From a virus, in the IMG/VR virus record IMGVR_UViG_3300042451_001508, positions 1-36,478 of that record: 36,478 bases of DNA, one strand, 5' to 3'. The position numbers and the translations under genes are program-made. This document shows positions 8,673-15,592 of the stretch, in pieces (the stretch's first letter is position 1; each line of letters starts with the position of its first letter). The notes beneath the pieces are model-generated. The model was not told the DNA's origin. It saw nothing but the letters and a program-made list of their open reading frames with translations, and did not search any database.

Positions 8673-9533
8673 ATGAAAATTATCGTTTCAAAAGAAGATA
8701 AACAATACATTGAAGAATCAATCCAATCGGGTGAAGTCTTAAAAGAAGACCTTAGAAGATGGTTTAAGGAAAAATGGGTTGACGTTAGTAGAAAGGTTAA
8801 GGGTAAACACCCACCTTGTGGTAGAAAAGATGCTGACGGTAAATCCTATCCAAAATGTAGACCATCTAAAAAGGTGTCAAAAGAGACTCCAAAAATTGCA
8901 TCTTCTTATGATAATAAAGAGAAGAAAGCGATGACTTCTCAAAAAAGAAGAGCAGAAAAAAAGGAACCAAAAGTAGGTAAGGGAAATAAACCAACAATGA
9001 CTCGATTTGATGAATCGATTAAAAAGGATAAAAAAATAATTTGTGACAGTTGTGATTGGTCTTGGAAACTATCCGAAGGTGGTAATGACCCATATGTATG
9101 TCACAAATGTGGTACCGATAATACTAAAAAATACAAAAAAATGATTATTACAGTTACTGAAGAACAATTCGAAAGATTATTCGAATACAATGAAGAAACT
9201 CCAGTATTAATATACGAAGATGAGTTTGGATCAATTGAAAATACAGAATTTGAAGCTTACGGATTACTTCAAGAAGCTGAATACCAAGGACGTAAAGTTC
9301 AATTAGGTAAGATAATGCAAGGTGACGTTAAAAAGTTTAAAGTATACGTTAAGAACGATAAAGGTAAAGTTGTTAAAGTAAACTTTGGTTTCGGTGGTAA
9401 ATCTGCAAAGGGTAAAAGAATGGTTATTAAGAAGAATAACCCTAAGAGAAGAAAATCATTTAGAGCAAGACATAATTGTTCAAATCCAGGTCCACGTTGG
9501 AAACCAAGGTATTGGGCTTGTAGAACTTGGTAA
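8673..9533 (+). CDS. Multi-module basic Cys-rich virion protein with zinc ribbon
   Basis: This 286-residue, very basic protein combines at least three modules: a Lys-rich Cys motif (KWVDVSRKVK, then PPCGR and YPKCRPSKK, about 29-66); a zinc-ribbon-like CDSC...CHKC pair (about 125-149); and a C-terminal module (about 200-286) running from KFKVYVKNDKGKVVKVNFGF to RRKSFRARHN and a final Cys and Trp. The first and last modules recur in marine phage proteins and may bind nucleic acid or decorate the particle. The correct start is the ATG at 8673, directly after the preceding stop; an in-frame extension to 8586 would overlap that gene by about 90 nt and is unlikely. The stop abuts the stop of the converging gene. 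Confidence 0.7.
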   Translation: MKIIVSKEDKQYIEESIQSGEVLKEDLRRWFKEKWVDVSRKVKGKHPPCGRKDADGKSYPKCRPSKKVSKETPKIASSYDNKEKKAMTSQKRRAEKKEPKVGKGNKPTMTRFDESIKKDKKIICDSCDWSWKLSEGGNDPYVCHKCGTDNTKKYKKMIITVTEEQFERLFEYNEETPVLIYEDEFGSIENTEFEAYGLLQEAEYQGRKVQLGKIMQGDVKKFKVYVKNDKGKVVKVNFGFGGKSAKGKRMVIKKNNPKRRKSFRARHNCSNPGPRWKPRYWACRTW

Positions 9534-9974
9534 TTAGTAATAAATTACATCAATATCACATTCTCTCAACAACTCAAGACTTTTCTTTTGAGATTCGTCC
9601 CATTTATCTCTATTTTTAGTGGTACATACCTGTTTACAGTAAACAGTCTTAATTCCACTATTTACAATACCTCTTGCACAATCCATACACGGTAATCCCG
9701 ACGTAAGATATATTGTGGAATTTTTTAATGATACACCAATACGAGCGGCATTATAAATCGCATTACGTTCTGCGTGTTCCATCCAGAAGTATTTTTCAGG
9801 TCTTTCCTGACGTTCTTGTTTAGAATCATCCAATCCCCTCGGAAATGAATTATAACCCGTAGAAAGTACCTCTTTGTCCTCCCCAACGATAACTGCACCT
9901 ATCTGTGTAGATTGGTCTTTAGATTTCAGTTTAACCTGTTCTGCAATGTTTAAAAAATACTCAATCCACTCCAT
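9534..9974 (-). CDS. cd: dCMP deaminase
   Basis: This 146-residue cytosolic enzyme carries the zinc-dependent cytidine/deoxycytidylate deaminase signature: HAE at residues 67-69 (the Glu shuttles protons) and PCMDCA at 95-100, whose two Cys complete the zinc site. It converts dCMP to dUMP and so feeds dTTP synthesis during phage replication, as in T4. Length fits the family. It is read with the SAP-like gene immediately upstream (1 nt gap). Its stop codon directly abuts the stop of the converging plus-strand gene, with no intergenic base and no clear terminator. Confidence 0.93.
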   Translation of the reverse strand: MEWIEYFLNIAEQVKLKSKDQSTQIGAVIVGEDKEVLSTGYNSFPRGLDDSKQERQERPEKYFWMEHAERNAIYNAARIGVSLKNSTIYLTSGLPCMDCARGIVNSGIKTVYCKQVCTTKNRDKWDESQKKSLELLRECDIDVIYY

Positions 9975-9975
9975 A

Positions 9976-10290
9976 TTAAATTAATTTTTGTTTTGACCAA
10001 TAATACAAACTACCGTTAGCGAATCTATGTAAATTTTTAGCCTCTTTTTTTAAAATTAAATTACCCATTTGCGTCAAATGTGGTTGGTTACCCAAATCTA
10101 TACTCACAATATAACCTCCATCTGATTTTTCATATGTTGTCTCTTTCATTGGAGGTTTATATTTTCCCTCATCATCAAGTTTCAACGTCCTAATCATTTC
10201 TGTCTTATTCATCTTACATTCTATTCCTCTAGAATATATTAACTTTTCTAAGACATCCAATCTTAATTTATTGTAATCTACGTCTGCCAT
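9976..10290 (-). CDS. SAP-like domain protein
   Basis: The product is 104 residues from the ATG at 10290. Residues about 6-38 resemble a SAP helix-turn-helix (YNKLRLDVLEKLIYSRGIEC, then KTEMIRTLKLDDEGKY), a short DNA- or RNA-binding module. The rest contains a beta strand pair and the basic ending YYWSKQKLI. The frame extends further upstream to 10344, but that extension runs through a strong terminator and a promoter, so the ATG at 10290 is preferred. A host-type TATATTTG promoter ends 4 nt before this ATG. It is probably an early or middle gene transcribed with the dCMP deaminase. Confidence 0.65.
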   Translation of the reverse strand: MADVDYNKLRLDVLEKLIYSRGIECKMNKTEMIRTLKLDDEGKYKPPMKETTYEKSDGGYIVSIDLGNQPHLTQMGNLILKKEAKNLHRFANGSLYYWSKQKLI

Positions 10291-10294
10291 ACCA

Positions 10295-10325
10295 CAAATA
10301 TAAGTATTTTTTTGGAATATACCAA
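10295..10325 (-). promoter_or_regulatory. Bacteroidota-type promoter for SAP-like gene
   Basis: On the minus strand TTG (10325-10323) is followed after 20 nt by TATATTTG (10302-10295), matching the Bacteroidota consensus TTG/TTTG and TAnnTTTG. It lies just downstream of the gp23 terminator and only 4 nt from the ATG. Confidence 0.65.
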
Positions 10326-10331
10326 CAATAA

Positions 10332-10355
10332 AAAACCCCCACATTTCTGAGGGGG
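10332..10355 (-). terminator. Rho-independent terminator after major capsid gene
   Basis: On the minus strand five C (10355-10351) pair with five G (10340-10336); an inner CA/TG pair closes a GAAA loop after one T-T mismatch, and a T run follows. It sits 25 nt after the gp23 stop. Confidence 0.85.
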
Positions 10356-10380
10356 TCTTTTAGTATGATAAATCCTAAGA

Positions 10381-12117
10381 TTATCTTAATGTATCCATAT
10401 TGAATGTTACAATACCTTGTACATCGATTACACCGAAGTAACGGTTATTAACCATTTTCTTAGCGTATCTCGTCATAATACCCTTAATTGGGGTCATATT
10501 GAACGGATTGTACATAGTAGGAGTTAATTGTAATGGAACGTATGGTGCGTAGATGTAACCAGCGTCTAACAATGACTTACCTTTGTGTCCAATCAAGATT
10601 TTTCCTGCTGGGAAGTAAGGGTCACGGTATACTTGGTAACGACCTGCTAATGTACCAACTTTCTCAATACCCATATTGTATTGATCTTGCTCTGGGTGAG
10701 CGTTAGATACGTGGAAGTACTCTAAATCATCGAATACTGCAGAAACTTCTGAAGAAACTACGATCCAGTTAGCACCACCTCTTAAAGTAGTTTTGTGGAT
10801 TTGAGCCGAAACTTGGTTAATCTTAGTGATTAATGTTTGGTTCCAGTCTTTTTGAGTGTAACCTTGTAAAGTTGCACCACCGTTTCCACCGTATTTCCAC
10901 TCATTGTAATCCCATTTAGCTTTCCAAGCTGCACCTTTACGTAAGTCACGTAAGATTTCACGGTCAACTTCAGCTGCGATTTGCTCTGATAATAAAGCCG
11001 TTAATTCAGCTTCAGCATCGATGTTGTGGAATGCACTAACGTCTTGAGCTAATTCTGGAGACCAAGTTGCTCTCAATTTTCTTTCAGTTACAGAAACTGT
11101 TACAGAAGAAAGATCGAAAGATACTTCACCAATTTGATCTTCGAATTCTAAACTTGCATATCTACGGAAAGTAGCTACGAAGTCAGCTCCAGCTACAGTT
11201 GTTGTACCTGTTGGAGTGAATTTAGCAAAACCTGAAGTTGCAGAGTATGTTTCAACGTCTACACTTAAGTAGATTACACCATTCTCATCACAGATATCTT
11301 GGTATCCAAGACCGTTAGCTGAGTTAAATGCTTTAGCACCGTATTCAACAATACCTTTACCATATTTTTGTGTTACCACATTGAAAGGTAATGAAGCACC
11401 ACCTCTAACTTTAGCAGATGATACTTGTAAAGAAGCCAAGAATTCTTCTGTATCCATTTCGTTACCGTCTGGACCAGCTAATTTACCTTGACCTGGTTTA
11501 GAGAAACCAGTTAACTTAAGGATTACCGTTGATGATGGAGTTGAACCTGAGCTCAAAGTTACTGGAGAACTTTCAACGCCACTTGCGAAAGTAACGATAG
11601 ATGTACCAGTTAAAGAAATTGTGCTAACTTCTCCTTTAGAGTAGTCGAACAATCCTTGATCAGCATCATCACCACCTTCGTAGAATCTGTCATACAAACT
11701 TGTAGCTCCAGTGTAACCTTCGTTAGGGTTAGTTGAAGTTGACGGATAACCGTATGGAGAATAATGTGCTCCTGAATTTCTTTCCTGAATTTTAGGAATG
11801 AAATAGAATAATTTACCAATTGGTAAGTTCATAGCTTGTACAGACACGATGTCGTTAGCTAATAATTTAGAGAATACACGACGGATAATTGGGAAAACTA
11901 CAGTCTCGAAAGAACCAGACGCATCAGCTACTGCCGCTTCGTTGATTAAGTGTGACGCTTGGTTTTCATACAATTGCGCGATGTTATCTTTTTGGTGACC
12001 GTCAAGACCTTCTAAAAAGCCTAACTCGTCCCATTTTTTGATGGTATCTTCTTTGATAACTCTAAGGTGCTTAAGACCGATGTTACCTACCATACCTGAT
12101 TCTAATAATGCTCCCAT
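10381..12117 (-). CDS. 23: Major capsid protein gp23
   Basis: This 578-residue protein forms the head lattice. The N-terminus (GLKHLRVIKEDTIKKWDELG) and the block SFETVVFPIIRRVFSKLLAN at about 69-88 are typical of gp23 of T4-like phages, as is the C-terminal GIMTRYAKKMVNNRYFGVID. T4 gp23 is trimmed by the gp21 protease after an IxE/LxE motif at residue 65; here INE at 58-60 followed by Ala occupies the same place, so mature capsid protein likely starts at Ala61. It is somewhat longer than T4 gp23 (521 aa), with extra Ser/Gly/Thr-rich loops at about 150-200. The gene follows the scaffold gene and ends in a strong terminator. Identity is very likely. Confidence 0.96.
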   Translation of the reverse strand: MGALLESGMVGNIGLKHLRVIKEDTIKKWDELGFLEGLDGHQKDNIAQLYENQASHLINEAAVADASGSFETVVFPIIRRVFSKLLANDIVSVQAMNLPIGKLFYFIPKIQERNSGAHYSPYGYPSTSTNPNEGYTGATSLYDRFYEGGDDADQGLFDYSKGEVSTISLTGTSIVTFASGVESSPVTLSSGSTPSSTVILKLTGFSKPGQGKLAGPDGNEMDTEEFLASLQVSSAKVRGGASLPFNVVTQKYGKGIVEYGAKAFNSANGLGYQDICDENGVIYLSVDVETYSATSGFAKFTPTGTTTVAGADFVATFRRYASLEFEDQIGEVSFDLSSVTVSVTERKLRATWSPELAQDVSAFHNIDAEAELTALLSEQIAAEVDREILRDLRKGAAWKAKWDYNEWKYGGNGGATLQGYTQKDWNQTLITKINQVSAQIHKTTLRGGANWIVVSSEVSAVFDDLEYFHVSNAHPEQDQYNMGIEKVGTLAGRYQVYRDPYFPAGKILIGHKGKSLLDAGYIYAPYVPLQLTPTMYNPFNMTPIKGIMTRYAKKMVNNRYFGVIDVQGIVTFNMDTLR

Positions 12118-12151
12118 TTTAAAATATTTGGTTTTTGTTTTTTATTTATTA

Positions 12152-13327
12152 TTATTTTATTTTTCCCATTAAATCTTTCATTCTCTTGAATTGTGGATTC
12201 TCATAAGCTTTCGCTTCAGATAACACTTCTTGAGAAGATGAAGATGATGGGGTGTTAGAGATTTTCTCAACTACTGATTCAGTTACTGTAATTTTAGTAC
12301 CTAATTCAGATTTTATTGTGTTGAACAAGTTTTTAGCTTCGTTCATAGTTGAAATTGAATCAAATCTCTTTAATATGTTCAATTTCTCCTGCTTTGTAGT
12401 AGAATGTTCTGTGAACAAACGAGTAGCGTAAGCTAAGTTTGCGTTGAACACTGCAACTTCGTTTAATTTCTCCTTGAAAAGAACTAAAGCTTTCTTGTAC
12501 TCAGCATTTTGCTTTTTCAATGTTTCAACTTCTTCGTTCATCTCGTGGCGACCGGCTTTGTATTTTTTACCTTGGTTCGCTGGAGTTCTAACGTCATTAC
12601 CGTAAGTTCTTGCAGCTTCAGTAGCTTCAACTTCTTTACCATCTTCCTCAGATTCTTCTTCAGAAACTTCAATTTCTTCTTCTTCCTCTTCGTCTAACTC
12701 AATTTCGTAGATAGTTTCTTCACCTAATTCAGGAGCTTCTTCAGAGTCATCTCCGAATTCTTCATCCATAGGTAATTCACTTTCTTCACCATCAAGTTTG
12801 ATGATATACTCGTCATCACCCAAGTCAAGATTAAGGTCACTACCGTCTTTCTTAACAACAATACCATCTTCTGGTTTCATCGCTTTGAAAACTTTTAAAA
12901 CTTCATCATCTGAAGCTCCGGTCATATCCATTACATCTTCATCATCTGTGTCTACATCATCAAAAGATGGTGCATCGAAATCTTCTTCTTCATCATCAGA
13001 CATTTCGTCTTCAGAATCCATAGAATCGATGTCTTTACTTGGATCATCATTATCAAGGTCATCAACATTTTCAGAATCATCTTCACCTTCTTCGTCGTCG
13101 GCTACTGGTTGTTCTGACATATCATTTGTTCCCTCTTCATTAGGCTCATCAGAATCATCTCCAATTGCAGGAGCTGCTTCTTCTTCCTCTTCTTCCGATT
13201 CTTTAAGCAAATCATTTAGTTCTTGTTTCATTGTTGAAGCAAGTATACCCTTTGCATTTTGCTTTACTGCTTCTTCAAGTGTTTGAACTTGAAGTAACGC
13301 TTGTTCTAAAATGGATTTTTCGGTCAT
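12152..13327 (-). CDS. 22: Prohead scaffold core protein (gp22-like)
   Basis: The 391-residue product is extremely acidic, with Asp/Glu-rich low-complexity stretches over about residues 44-230, then a helical coiled-coil-like region (about 262-350) and a short basic C-terminus (FKRMKDLMGKIK). Position between the prohead protease and the major capsid gene, high acidity and helical content all fit T4 gp22, the main scaffold that is chopped by gp21 and leaves the head. Several LxE/IxE sites are present (ILE at 6-8, LEE at 17-19). It is longer than T4 gp22 (269 aa) because of the acidic region. Family assignment comes mostly from context and composition. Confidence 0.85.
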   Translation of the reverse strand: MTEKSILEQALLQVQTLEEAVKQNAKGILASTMKQELNDLLKESEEEEEEAAPAIGDDSDEPNEEGTNDMSEQPVADDEEGEDDSENVDDLDNDDPSKDIDSMDSEDEMSDDEEEDFDAPSFDDVDTDDEDVMDMTGASDDEVLKVFKAMKPEDGIVVKKDGSDLNLDLGDDEYIIKLDGEESELPMDEEFGDDSEEAPELGEETIYEIELDEEEEEEIEVSEEESEEDGKEVEATEAARTYGNDVRTPANQGKKYKAGRHEMNEEVETLKKQNAEYKKALVLFKEKLNEVAVFNANLAYATRLFTEHSTTKQEKLNILKRFDSISTMNEAKNLFNTIKSELGTKITVTESVVEKISNTPSSSSSQEVLSEAKAYENPQFKRMKDLMGKIK

Positions 13328-13346
13328 TTTTTTTGTTTTATTACTT

Positions 13347-13354
13347 TATAAATA
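13347..13354 (-). promoter_or_regulatory. Candidate late promoter box TATTTATA (scaffold gene)
   Basis: Minus-strand TATTTATA, 19 nt before the scaffold ATG; the protease gene upstream has the same box at the same 19-nt spacing. Confidence 0.6.
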
Positions 13355-13408
13355 TTACGGTTTTATGGAAAATTCTCTTTTCTAATACTAGAAACCCTAA
13401 AAAATTTG

Positions 13409-14092
13409 TTATTTAGATAAAAATTTATCTAAACCACCCATTAATTTTTTCATTCTGTCATCAAGTATCGGATTTTCCTGTACCGATTCTTGATACTGTT
13501 CTCTATCCGCTAAGTCAGCAAATACATAAGCACCCGGAGTAGATGGTGACGATACTAAATCAAAACAAACTAGTTCAAAGTCTTCCTGAACCACATTTTG
13601 ACCTTTTACGTTCTTTAATGAACCTACCCCACGAGAGGATATACCAAGAGTTGCTCCGTTCATAATTAACATTGCGGCTTGGTCACCTTTAGTAGATACA
13701 ATACCCATCTTTCTCCAACCAGGAGAAGTGAATAATTTTATTTTACCCATTAACATTTTTCCTTCCCACCAAGTCTCAAGAATGGAATGTGATACTCTAT
13801 CCAAATCGATAAGTGATGATGATGGATGATTTAATTCGTTAAGGGCTCCACCCTTTTTAATAAGTTGTTGGTATTTTTGGTCTTCTCTCTTAAGAATAGA
13901 CTCGGGATAGATTCTCCCGTTTTTGTTTGGAGTGTCGTATTTTTGTAAAACGGCATAAAGGATAAGGTCTTGTGAAAAGTCCATATCCTTCATTTCCGAT
14001 ATAATTTTTTTGTTGTCTTCGGGGGAAACGTGTCCAGCGTCATACTCGATTAATATTCCCTTTCCCGTTTCGTTAGGACCTAATATCTTCAT
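13409..14092 (-). CDS. 21: Prohead maturation protease gp21
   Basis: This 227-residue serine protease of the herpesvirus-assemblin/T4 gp21 fold activates head maturation by cleaving scaffold, capsid and internal proteins after IxE/LxE. The hallmark NKNGRIYP is at about 56-63, the catalytic His is His89 in NELNHPSS, and the nucleophile lies in the LGISSRGVGS segment (Ser152 or Ser153). A C-terminal tail (DRMKKLMGGLDKFLSK) resembles the end of the scaffold protein and may anchor the protease in the core before self-cleavage. Length matches T4 gp21 (212 aa). The gene has its own upstream TATTTATA box. Confidence 0.94.
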   Translation of the reverse strand: MKILGPNETGKGILIEYDAGHVSPEDNKKIISEMKDMDFSQDLILYAVLQKYDTPNKNGRIYPESILKREDQKYQQLIKKGGALNELNHPSSSLIDLDRVSHSILETWWEGKMLMGKIKLFTSPGWRKMGIVSTKGDQAAMLIMNGATLGISSRGVGSLKNVKGQNVVQEDFELVCFDLVSSPSTPGAYVFADLADREQYQESVQENPILDDRMKKLMGGLDKFLSK

Positions 14093-14111
14093 TTATAGTT
14101 TCTATTAATAC

Positions 14112-14119
14112 TATAAATA
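14112..14119 (-). promoter_or_regulatory. Candidate late promoter box TATTTATA (protease gene)
   Basis: Minus-strand TATTTATA within GTATTTATAG, 19 nt before the gp21 ATG. The flanks match those of the box at 22791-22798. Confidence 0.6.
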
Positions 14120-14133
14120 CATCGATATATAAG

Positions 14134-14559
14134 TTATTTCTTGTTTTTGTAGAAGTTAAAGAGATTTTTGTTAGATAACCTCTCATCAATGATAGATTTA
14201 ATTATCTCTTTAATTGATAATTTAATGTGTTTAGACTTAACATCAAAGAAATTATCAACGTATAATGTAACTTCAAGGTTCATAAATGACCTTTTATTTA
14301 ATTTTATACCTTTTGTTCTAATATCTAAATCTACAATACACTGAGGTTTAAAATTTTCATTTTTTAAATTATAAATTATTTCTTTAATCCCTCTCCTTGT
14401 TTTACTAATTAGATAATCGAAATCATCAGTATCGTTATTTGGCTCAACCCAAGCGTTTAATTTTAGGTAGATTGTTTTTAAGTTTTTGAAGTCTACGGTT
14501 CCATATCCAATTTTTACTTCGTTGTACTCTCCAAGGGAGATATACTTTCCTGTTTTCAT
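14134..14559 (-). CDS. Unknown protein in head module
   Basis: This 141-residue basic protein has mixed strands and helices and no signal peptide, membrane segment or motif I recognise. It contains a VTLYVDNFFD strand and a Lys-rich end. It lies between the bS21 gene (opposite strand) and the prohead protease, in the part of the head operon where T4 encodes core proteins gp67 and gp68, but its composition is not that of those acidic or basic core peptides. No clear promoter box precedes it; the AT-rich gap to bS21 contains the divergent bS21 promoter. Confidence 0.7.
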   Translation of the reverse strand: MKTGKYISLGEYNEVKIGYGTVDFKNLKTIYLKLNAWVEPNNDTDDFDYLISKTRRGIKEIIYNLKNENFKPQCIVDLDIRTKGIKLNKRSFMNLEVTLYVDNFFDVKSKHIKLSIKEIIKSIIDERLSNKNLFNFYKNKK

Positions 14560-14613
14560 TTATATTTTCATATTATTTTATTTTATGGTGTTAAAAAAAT
14601 ATAAACTAAAATA

Positions 14614-14645
14614 TTTGAAATACCAAAAAATATTTAGTATATTTG
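14614..14645 (+). promoter_or_regulatory. Bacteroidota-type promoter for phage bS21
   Basis: TTTG (14614-14617), 20 nt spacer, TATATTTG (14638-14645): a full match to the Bacteroidota promoter consensus, 16 nt before the ATG. It points to host-sigma, probably early, expression inside a late gene block. Confidence 0.8.
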
Positions 14646-14661
14646 AGATATAATTATAGAT

Positions 14662-14853
14662 ATGTTATACATCAAAGTAGACAGTAATAGGGGAATTGAG
14701 GGAGCACTAAAGCTGTATAAAAACAAGGTTCAAAAAACCAAACAAATTCAAGAGTTAAGAAAAAGACAGGAATTTGTTAAACCCTCCGTTGTAAAAAGAA
14801 CTCAACGTCTAAAGGCAACGTACATACAACAAATTAAAAATGGTCTTGATTAA
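14662..14853 (+). CDS. rpsU: Phage-encoded ribosomal protein bS21
   Basis: The 63-residue product matches bS21 over its whole length: a first strand (MLYIKVDSN), the helix GIEGALKLYKNKVQKT, then ELRKRQEFVKPSVVKRTQRL and a C-terminal helix with KATYIQQIK. The RRRQxFxKPS-like core is diagnostic. bS21 sits at the 30S platform near the 3' end of 16S rRNA; in Bacteroidota ribosomes it helps sequester the anti-Shine-Dalgarno sequence, and the Tyr reported to contact that RNA (Tyr54, from memory) is present here at residue 54. The gene is alone on the plus strand inside the minus-strand head module, with its own host-type promoter and a palindromic terminator that overlaps its last codons. Confidence 0.93.
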   Translation: MLYIKVDSNRGIEGALKLYKNKVQKTKQIQELRKRQEFVKPSVVKRTQRLKATYIQQIKNGLD

Positions 14854-14867
14854 TCAAGACCATTTTT
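14836..14867. terminator. Bidirectional palindromic terminator inside two stop regions
   Basis: A perfect palindrome with 16-bp arms (14836-14851 and 14852-14867), A-rich at one end and T-rich at the other, so it can terminate transcripts from both sides. It contains the stop codons of bS21 and of the converging 246-aa gene, and encodes the same last residues (KNGLD) on both strands. Confidence 0.88.
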
Positions 14868-15590
14868 TAATTGAGTAAGTCGATAATAATTGTATTTGGA
14901 TAAATCCATTTCTTGAACCTCATCCTTTACTTTACTTAATTTAGTGGTTAAGTCGTTGTCGTTTGATTCACTTAAAAGTGAACCTACTTTATTAAGAATA
15001 GATTCTTTTAATTCTGTTGTCTTTGAAACTAAATCTTCATTTGAAATTGAAAGAATAGTTTTTAATTCTTCTTTTTGTTCTTCGTTTAAATTGTTAGTAT
15101 ATAATACGTTAAAATTATTGGCTAAAACCGCGTGTAAAAGATTCTCATTTGAGGTATACGTATCTAATTGTGATTCTTTTATTTCTTTCTTTGTTGTTAA
15201 ATGTTCTACTAATTTTTTCTTAGCAACCACTTTTTTATCGATGTTCTTTAAACTATCTTCTTCTAATAATTGGTCGATTGAGTCATATAACTCATTCTCG
15301 TCAATTTGAGCATTGTAAACTGACATATTAATAACTTCACAGAAGTCTTTAACTTTTGATGCTTTTTGTTTTAATATGTTACCAATTTCTTCAACATATA
15401 ATCTTGCAACTTCTTTATCGTCAAAGTATTTGTTTTCGATTTCTTCATAAAACATATACATTTCCTTAAAGTCTTTATTTTTCTTAACTACTTTAATTAA
15501 GTTCTTAGTGTTATTCTTAAGTTCACCTTGCTCGTAAGCTTCGGTTATTGTTTTCAATAACTTGGATTTAATCTTCCCGAAATTGTTCAT
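14850..15590 (-). CDS. Helical protein in prohead-core position
   Basis: This 246-residue, almost entirely helical, charged protein (many Lys, Glu, Leu, Asn; no Trp, no membrane segment) lies directly after the portal gene, where T4 has the prohead core genes 67 and 68. Its N-terminus (KIKSKLLKTITEAYEQ) contains ITE followed by Ala, a possible gp21 cleavage site close to the start as in T4 internal head proteins. A core or internal protein role is therefore plausible but unproven. The C-terminus is encoded inside the bidirectional terminator and overlaps the bS21 stop by 4 bases. The start lies 2 nt after the portal stop. Confidence 0.7.
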   Translation of the reverse strand: MNNFGKIKSKLLKTITEAYEQGELKNNTKNLIKVVKKNKDFKEMYMFYEEIENKYFDDKEVARLYVEEIGNILKQKASKVKDFCEVINMSVYNAQIDENELYDSIDQLLEEDSLKNIDKKVVAKKKLVEHLTTKKEIKESQLDTYTSNENLLHAVLANNFNVLYTNNLNEEQKEELKTILSISNEDLVSKTTELKESILNKVGSLLSESNDNDLTTKLSKVKDEVQEMDLSKYNYYRLTQLKNGLD

Positions 15591-15592
15591 TT

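Noticed and set aside
10291-10344. N-terminal extension of the SAP-like gene
   Set aside because: It would begin within the gp23 terminator and cover the promoter; the ATG at 10290 fits better.
12798-13286. Long Ser-rich plus-strand ORF
   Set aside because: It is the antisense reading of the acidic scaffold gene; Asp/Glu codons read as Ser on the other strand, and there is no start context or promoter.
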